A DNA stretch of 64,000 nt from Gnetum montanum. Its lineage: Eukaryota; Streptophyta; Gnetopsida; Gnetales; Gnetaceae. Position numbers and translations under genes: made by a program. The notes below the pieces were generated by a model. That model did not search any database. It was not told where the DNA came from and worked only from the letters and a program-made list of their open reading frames with translations. Where the stretch lies: positions 113,352 to 177,351 of the forward strand of contig MNCI01010387.1 of NCBI GenBank assembly GCA_015680685.1, read 5' to 3'. This document shows positions 57,867 to 64,000 of this stretch, one piece after another (the stretch's first letter is position 1; every line of letters begins with the position of its first letter).

Positions 57867-58480
57867 TGTTATAATCATATCTGAAAACAATTAGATCTAA
57901 AAGCACAGATCTGAAAAACACAAATCTGAAGACACACTACAAATGCTCTAGAGAAATTATTAAAAAACCCTACAAATTTGAATAAATCATTAGAGGCAAA
58001 ATATTGCACTATAAGAAACACTATAAACCACTCTCAAACCATTCCAAACTCTAGCAAACATTTGCTGTGATAACAGAATGAAAGCAGAATGAAAATAGTA
58101 AAAAGGAAATAGCACAAGAACACAGAGAGTTACGTGGTTTGGGCCCCTTTTATCCTACTTCCACAACAATGCTGATCTACCTTCTATTCTTCTCAAATCT
58201 TAAGGACATAAGCCGTCCTTGCAACTTTTCAAATACACAATCTGTTATTCCAACAGATCTCAAATCAACATCAACAAGACTCATGTCTCCAAGGTAAAAC
58301 CTTGATACAATGCTTTCACTTTGAAGCATACACAAAAGGCTAACCCAAGCCTTCTATTTATGAAGAAACATGAGAACCAAACCCCAATCCTCATACATGT
58401 GGGATAAAACACATCCCCACATTAAATGCAACATAAAAGGAAATACAAAAATTAATGTATTTGGCATCATTTTTCCAATA
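57867..58480 (-). repeat. 5' LTR of copia E
   Basis: Pairs with 53465-54077. The minus-strand TATA-like CATAAATAG is at 58354-58362. The outer end is CCAATA instead of CCAACA. Confidence 0.95.
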
Positions 58481-58485
58481 GTAAC

Positions 58486-60200
58486 AAGTCTCTTATGACT
58501 TATATCTTGTAGGAAGAGTTATGATGATTGATATTTATGAAACATGTTTATTCCTTAAGGTGAGTTATGAAATTAATTATTACATTATATCATGTAAGCA
58601 TAAAGTCCAATACCATTCTTGAACACTATGAAATTAGTGTTTTACATGCATGTTATTTTTCTTAATCTATTTTTCTTGTTAAACTTATAGATTTTAAAAT
58701 GATTGAGAAAGCTTATAAATTTTAAAAATTATCCACACTTTGTACCTTGTTGTTGGTTTGCTTATGTTTCATAAAAAGGTTGTGATGATTCCCAAGTTAT
58801 GAATTACATCTTTTCATTATGACCTAATTAAGAATGGTTACGAATGTTATTGAATGATTATGAAACTAATGATTGTACAGTTTTGAATTATGTAGTTCAA
58901 CATTGCCCTATAGAATCAAACCCATGACTTAAAGCTTTCAAATCAAGAGTCTTACCACTAGTCTAATACTTCATTGTTCACAACAAATTTAATAAGAGTT
59001 GGATAATGGAATTATTATCATACTTTTGGATGAGAATAATAAAATATATTTAGAAATTTTTTATGTTTCAAAAAGTTCAAATTTTTTATACTATCTAATA
59101 TATTAAAATCTTCTTATTGGTACCATCTTCAACATATTATAATTGTTTCTCCTTAATGTCCTCTTTGTGGAAGTGAATATGCAACTATAATCTTTCTTTA
59201 TAAGTTAAATATCAAGTTTTCAAAGATGTTGCTTTTCAATTACAACTTCAAATATAAAATTTTACAGTGAGGGATGAATAATTAATTTGTTTCTTGTAGT
59301 ATTAATTTCTTTTTGGTTGGTAGGCTCAATTGAAATTTTTTTTATTATTTCTAATTATTGCATCTATTTTTCTTTGGAGAGAGTATTTTTTTTCTATGTA
59401 CAAAAAAAGAAATTTTAGGAAGAAGTAAAAACTTATAAAGGCACATTTAAACAAGGGCAACACTTGATCCTTTTTCTACCCTAAAAGAGAGGTTTGTTAG
59501 GATTGGTTGTAAGGATGAAAACTTGAAAAGGCATCCCAAAAACCATTGAGCTTTTTCTTTAAATTCTATCTCTATGTGATAGTATGATATACCTTGAATT
59601 TTTAATTATTATTATCATTTTGATCTATCACCCCTAACTTTTTGTATAATAGGACTTTTATGAGCATGCATAATAGCTTTTTTTGTTTTTTTATTTAAAA
59701 AAACCTATATAATATTTGATAATATGCTCATGTAATGATACTCCATTGGAAACTACCCCACAACATCATCATTGAGCCCCAAAATCATAAAGTATTTAAG
59801 GGTAGACTTAAGATAAACTATGTTATAATGATTATCAAAATTGAAAGCAGGATATTAAGGTTGTAATCAATTTTAAAGAAGCATGGGCTTAGCATGAGCC
59901 ATGCGAAGGTCACGATCCTTTATACATGATTATCATGAGTGCATCATGAGTTGCAACTAAGTTCATGGCTAGACTAATTGTAATTATGGGCCTCAAATAA
60001 TTGTTCTTGAATTCAATGTTGTATACCTATCTATTTGAGATATGTTGTATGGTACATGATGGTTACATGCATGTATTGAATGTATGATTACTAGTTTGTT
60101 AATTGAAACCTATAGCACTGATTGCTTAGGATTAGTGAATGCTTGGATTACTTATCAACCAAGTGCATTATGGCATGTTATGACCTGCATGTTATCTATA
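58486..60200. other. AT-rich stretch, upstream part of the Tekay-like LTR or its flank
   Basis: No gene seen. It continues the sequence left of copia E (53459). It contains the SINE copy 58885-58972. The start of the Tekay-like LTR could not be fixed. Confidence 0.35.
58885..58972 (-). mobile_element. SINE copy
   Basis: Minus strand: TATTAGACTAGTGGTAAGAC (A box), GGGTTTGATTC (box B, 58913-58923), then TATAGGGCAATGTTGAAC. The same order as the other two copies. Confidence 0.65.
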
Positions 60201-60633
60201 TGATATGTGTATGCATGTGTATTAGTGAAACTGACACAAGGATGTCGACAAATTCATGGTGAACCACCTTAGAGGAGTTGGGTTAATCCTTATTAGGATG
60301 CATTAGTGAGGATCCTATCTCAATTCTCATGCTGAGAATGGAAAAGTATAGGCAAGTCCTATGGCTAGTATGAGATCTTAGTGCATATAGACATGCATGG
60401 AGCTATCTTTTAAAAGGTTAGTGGCTTGGGGCTACATGAAGTAGCAAGCACTAGCATCGGTAGTAATATAAGCAATGAGACTAATAAAAGACTTACAAGC
60501 ATTGTAGTGATTTATGATTATTCATGTTAATGATATCATGCTATACAAAAAGTGTGAATGCAATGGTTAGCATGAGGACATTATATGATGTATTATATGT
60601 TTTATGGTGTGATCCCTATAAAAACTGGTTATT

Positions 60634-60980
60634 GGGAACTATGTGACATGTTTGATATGATATGTTTGATCCTTTGGAGCACTAATTGCTAAGAACCATG
60701 TGACATGTTTAAGATGATATGTTTAATCCTTTGGAGCACTAATTGCTAGGGACTATGTGACATGTTTGAGATGATGTGTTTAGGCCTTTAGAGCATTGCT
60801 TGCTGGGGACTATGTAACATGTTTGAGATGATATGTTTGGTCTTTTGAAGTACTAGTTTTGGAAACTATGTAATATGTTTGAGATGATATGTTTGGTCCT
60901 TTGAAGCACTGGGTGCTAGGAACTATGTAACATATTTGAGATGATATTTCTAGTCCTTTGGAGCACTAGTTGCTAGGAAT
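60634..60980. repeat. Minisatellite, six units of about 57 bp
   Basis: The unit contains ACTATGTGACATGTTTGAGA, TGATATGTTTGGTCCTTTG and GAGCACTAGTTGCTA. Units start near 60636, 60693, 60750, 60808, 60865 and 60921. Confidence 0.9.
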
Positions 60981-61494
60981 CCATGTCATGTGTGTATGAT
61001 GATACTTATGTTATGCACTAATTAACATGGAAGGATGCATGAATTGTGTATTGTGCATTTGTGAATGAGCCATGATGATTGTTAGTGTAATCATGATGTA
61101 TTATCCATATGGTTAAGATGGATTGTAATTTTATTTGGTTGATATGTGTTATTTGTTGTGAAATTATGCTTATAGTTTGGATGAGATTACAATTATGTAT
61201 GGTGATGTGATGTGATGTACTAATCTTGATGCAAGTTATCCATGGAATCCCACACCTCACCTCTAGCATAACATCATACTACATCTATAAGGGATGTGTA
61301 AAGGTTTCCACTGAGTTTATACTTATCCCTTTATTTATAGGTAATGAATCCAAGAATAAACTAGGATTGTGGCTTGAGAGAGGTGATGGTAATCTTAGTT
61401 CCATACTCTTGTCTATATTGCTATATATGTTCATATGAGAGATGGATGTGTTTGCTAAAGATTTTGGTTTAGATGGACCATAAGCATGATCTNC

Positions 61495-61685
61495 TCTATG
61501 GAGGTGTCTTGGTTGAGGTATAGATCTTCATAGGAGACATTCCAAGTTTAGAAGAGACATCTCGCCTAAGAAGAAGATGTATCATTGGTGGAGGAGATGT
61601 CCTAGGGGAGACATCTCATAAGCAAAGTAGACATCCCATCTCTAGAGGAGACATCTCACACCCAAAGTAAACATCTCACCTACAA
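61495..61685. repeat. AGACATCT/GAGATGTC array in the Tekay-like LTR
   Basis: About ten copies of GAGACATCTC, AGACATCC, GAAGATGT and related words in 190 bp, in both orientations. Confidence 0.75.
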
Positions 61686-62575
61686 TCTAGAGTTAATAGT
61701 AAGACACCTTAAAATAGATGGAAATGATCTATACAATAAGGGAAACTTCCAATTTGACAACTCCAAATTGGAAAACAGTTGAGAAAAGCCAAGAAAAGAT
61801 GGAAATATGTTGGGATCTTTAAGTTGAGCTTAAAAAATGTTTTTTTGGATTCTTGTCTTCATTTTCCAAAAAATATTATTTGGTTGTATCATGAGTATGT
61901 CATGAGTGGATGAGATTGGCATGATATGTCATAAGAGCACATTGTGCAAGTGCATGATTAAGGTTATAATTAAAGGTCAATTTTGTATGGGTTTGGCCTA
62001 TGTGTTCTTATTTTTTTCCATGTGCATTGATATTTTAGTCATAACTTGTGGGAGAGATTCTCTTTCAGTTGTACCTTCAATTAAGGACAATTGCTATGTG
62101 GTTGTAAAGTCACATGCTCTATAGCATCATTTAGTGTTTATGAGTGATTTAGCTATTTGTGAGTTGTGGAACCCAGATTGTAATCTTTGTTACCTTTATT
62201 GAAGATAGTGAATTTCTTATTTTCTAGAATATTAACTTGTCTTTTATAATCTAGATTTAGTGAGAATTTGAAGGTTAAATAATAGGTAAACCTACTTCAT
62301 GTATTAACTGATATCCTATGATATTTCGACTTATTAGCTATGTTTAGATATCATAAGTTGTACTTGTTTTAAAGATAAAATACATATGCTAGTGATGCTA
62401 TAGTTTATGCTATACTCTATTGTGGTGATTGAAGTGGTCTTTGAAGAATGATTATAGTCTTCCATTGTGTTACTTAATATATTTCATAAGATATTATGTG
62501 TTCCTTTATTAGTAAAAATTAGAGTGTGCTTTTACCAAGACTTGGCTAGGGTCAAATAGGCAATGTGTTACATAG

Positions 62576-62590
62576 TGTTATTAGAGAAAG
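62576..62590 (+). other. Primer-binding site of the Tekay-like element
   Basis: TGTTATTAGAGAAAG, decayed from the TGGTATCAGAGCAAG type, four bases after the LTR. Confidence 0.6.
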
Positions 62591-62964
62591 TTACTTTGAT
62601 TAGTATTTATGATGCTAGGCAAGTAGATATTTTGTGGTATAGGTCATCATGCGAATAAGGCTTAGGTTCCTTTGAGCAAATAGGCTATAGAGACATCTAC
62701 AATTAGTCAAATACATGCATAGTTGATGAGCACATGGGTCAATGATGCCTATGTGGATTTGACAAGATAGATGATGCAATTGCTTTAGTAGTTTTTGGCT
62801 AGAACAGGTGCTACTTCATCTCCTTGTAAAATTATTTGGAAGTTTAGTAGTGGTATTAGTACAAGTGACTTAGCCATTAGAGAGGTTGGCAGTGGTAGTG
62901 GCATTAAAGTAGCAACTAGTACTAGTGATGATAGAAAGCCTACTAAGTAGTCGATTAACAAGGA

Positions 62965-63480
62965 GATGGTGAAGTAGTTTTGCAAGTTGGCTCCTCCTAT
63001 ATTTTCTACCACTAAGGATCCCACTACAATAACCAAGTGGTTAGAGGATTTGAGGAAGACATTTAATTTTATTGGATGCATCTTGGCTCAATAGATCAAA
63101 CTTGTAGCTTATCAACTTATGGACACCACTAGATATTGGTGGAGACATAAGGAGTGGACCAAGGAATGGGTAGGTCAAGAGGTTCTGTAAGCATACTTTC
63201 TAGTTTTCTTTAGTTACTGATACATTTATTCTTATTATGTTCAAGCAAAGGAGGAGTAGCTCTATTAATGATATCAACGTAGCTAAATAGTGGCAAAGTA
63301 TGATGCCCAATTTGGTAAGCATAGTGCCCATGTCACTAAACCCATGGATGCTTGAGATAGGGTCAATAGGTTGTTAGACTTCACCCAATCTTGAAGCACC
63401 ATGTGTTGCCTCTCCACCTCACTTCCTAAGATGATGCACATGAGGTATCCATGGATCTAGATGAGAATGCAGCCTAAGAT
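62965..63480 (+). pseudogene. Chromovirus-type gag fragment
   Basis: One frame with KLAPPIFSTTKDPTTITKWL, EDLRKTFNFIGCILAQ, VAYQLMDTTRYWW and, in another frame after 63290, AKYDAQFGKHSAHVTKPMDA and DRVNRLLDF. This order (PPxF, DP, WL-LE-F, WW) is that of Del/Tekay gag cores. TAG at 62974 and after LAQ fit CAG codons; a TAA and a frameshift follow. The rest of the element runs out of the window. Confidence 0.7.
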
Positions 63481-64000
63481 CTTTCCCTATAAATCTATTA
63501 AGAAATAGAGCTCAAGCACAAGTGACATTAAAAGAAGCACATGCAACCACCTAAAATAAGAACTAGAGAAGACTCCCATAGAAATCAACATTGAGATTGT
63601 TGCTATATACTAAGGTATTTTTTTTCAACACCTTAGAACTAAAAAATTAGTTCAGTTCAAGGCATCCAAATTGATCAAAATTTTGGGTTACAAGTAGACA
63701 ATACTAGAAAATTGGTTACCTAACTTTAATGACCAACCTTTAAGAAAATAAATGAAAGATAGAGAATTTACCCCAAGAATAACTTTAATTAGAGGTAAAC
63801 AAGCTATATACAAGGACATGGTTAGCATATAGAGAAGCCAATCTAAGGGAGATTTTGATGCCACAAAAGAAGGAGTTGCTTAATGAAATGATGATGGCAT
63901 TGGTCCAAATTCCAACTAAATTCACAGCCAAAAAAATTTCATCATGGAGATTAGATAGAAGCTTGAACATTCACTAAATAGATCTATTTATTTAGTAACC
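63481..64000 (+). other. Downstream gag/protease remnant, not resolved
   Basis: Presumably the continuation of the chromovirus polyprotein. I see no clear zinc knuckle or protease motif in the plus frames. The minus open stretch 63785-63970 is unsupported. Confidence 0.3.

Larger units (their letters stand above)
53465..58480 (-). mobile_element. Copia element E (Tnt1/Tork type), nearly complete
   Basis: LTRs are 613 bp (53465-54077, 3') and 614 bp (57867-58480, 5'), very similar. The duplication GTAAC stands at 53460-53464 and 58481-58485. PBS is at 57853-57865 and the polypurine tract at 54078-54090. A single long reading frame on the minus strand holds protease, integrase, RT and RNase H with few stops. 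At 5.0 kb (with a 301-base N run) it is close to standard length. Confidence 0.95.
60200..62572 (+). mobile_element. 5' LTR of a Tekay-like chromovirus (3' boundary clear, 5' boundary not)
   Basis: Ends CAATGTGTTACA, the mirror of TGTAACAC, directly before the PBS. Segments 60300-60520 and 61280-61440 match the inverted LTR at 25780-26000 and 12560-12680. It carries a 57-bp minisatellite and an AGACATCT array. Confidence 0.6.

Noticed and set aside
60634-60980. CRISPR-like array
   Set aside because: Units are directly adjacent diverged repeats without unique spacers, in plant retroelement DNA.

Overview
This window is nuclear DNA of a seed plant with a large, repeat-filled genome. A gymnosperm is plausible, but the sequence does not prove it. 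I see no single-copy host gene, rRNA gene or intact tRNA gene. Almost everything is LTR retrotransposon of several families, mostly decayed and inserted into one another, plus a small tRNA-derived SINE family. Two runs of N (19424-20164 and 54722-55022) interrupt the assembly, and one N stands at 61493.

Region 1 (1-10446) is a Ty3/gypsy element of the Tat type, called G, on the minus strand. Its 5' LTR is about 8641-10446, followed by a PBS, a duplicated leader, gag and protease. On the opposite strand at the left edge lies a broken intron-containing coiled-coil gene, in the position of the antisense extra ORF known from Tat elements. A second LTR-like block with ~200-bp tandem repeats separates gag from protease. 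No RT or integrase is seen.

Region 2 (11925-25642) holds an A-family LTR scrap and an old Tekay-like LTR on the minus strand. Into that LTR a complete gag-only gypsy element, A-I (12998-25642, duplication ATCAC), was inserted. A-I was in turn split by element F (13821-20245, duplication GTTAC), which keeps gag-protease and the integrase C-terminus.

Region 3 (27183-44281) is a four-level nest. Copia C contains gag-only copia B (30937-43356, duplication ATATT). B's 3' LTR contains a solo LTR of family A (36612-43167, duplication TGTGT). That solo LTR contains a whole minus-strand A element, A-II (36625-42346, duplication GGCGA).

Region 4 (44287-53464) has A-like LTR fragments, one carrying a SINE with a 16-bp duplication, and copia D (about 45485-51167, minus), a relative of B.

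Region 5 (53465-58480) is copia E (minus, duplication GTAAC), the youngest-looking and most complete element, of the Tnt1/Tork type, with an assembly gap in its RT. Region 6 (58486-64000) is a long Tekay-like LTR, a PBS and a broken chromovirus-type gag.

Two patterns run through the window. First, several unrelated LTR families carry, near the promoter, arrays of a short inverted motif whose sequence differs from element to element. Second, many in-frame stops are TAG or TGA exactly where a C-to-T change of CAG or CGA would put them, as expected for long-methylated DNA.
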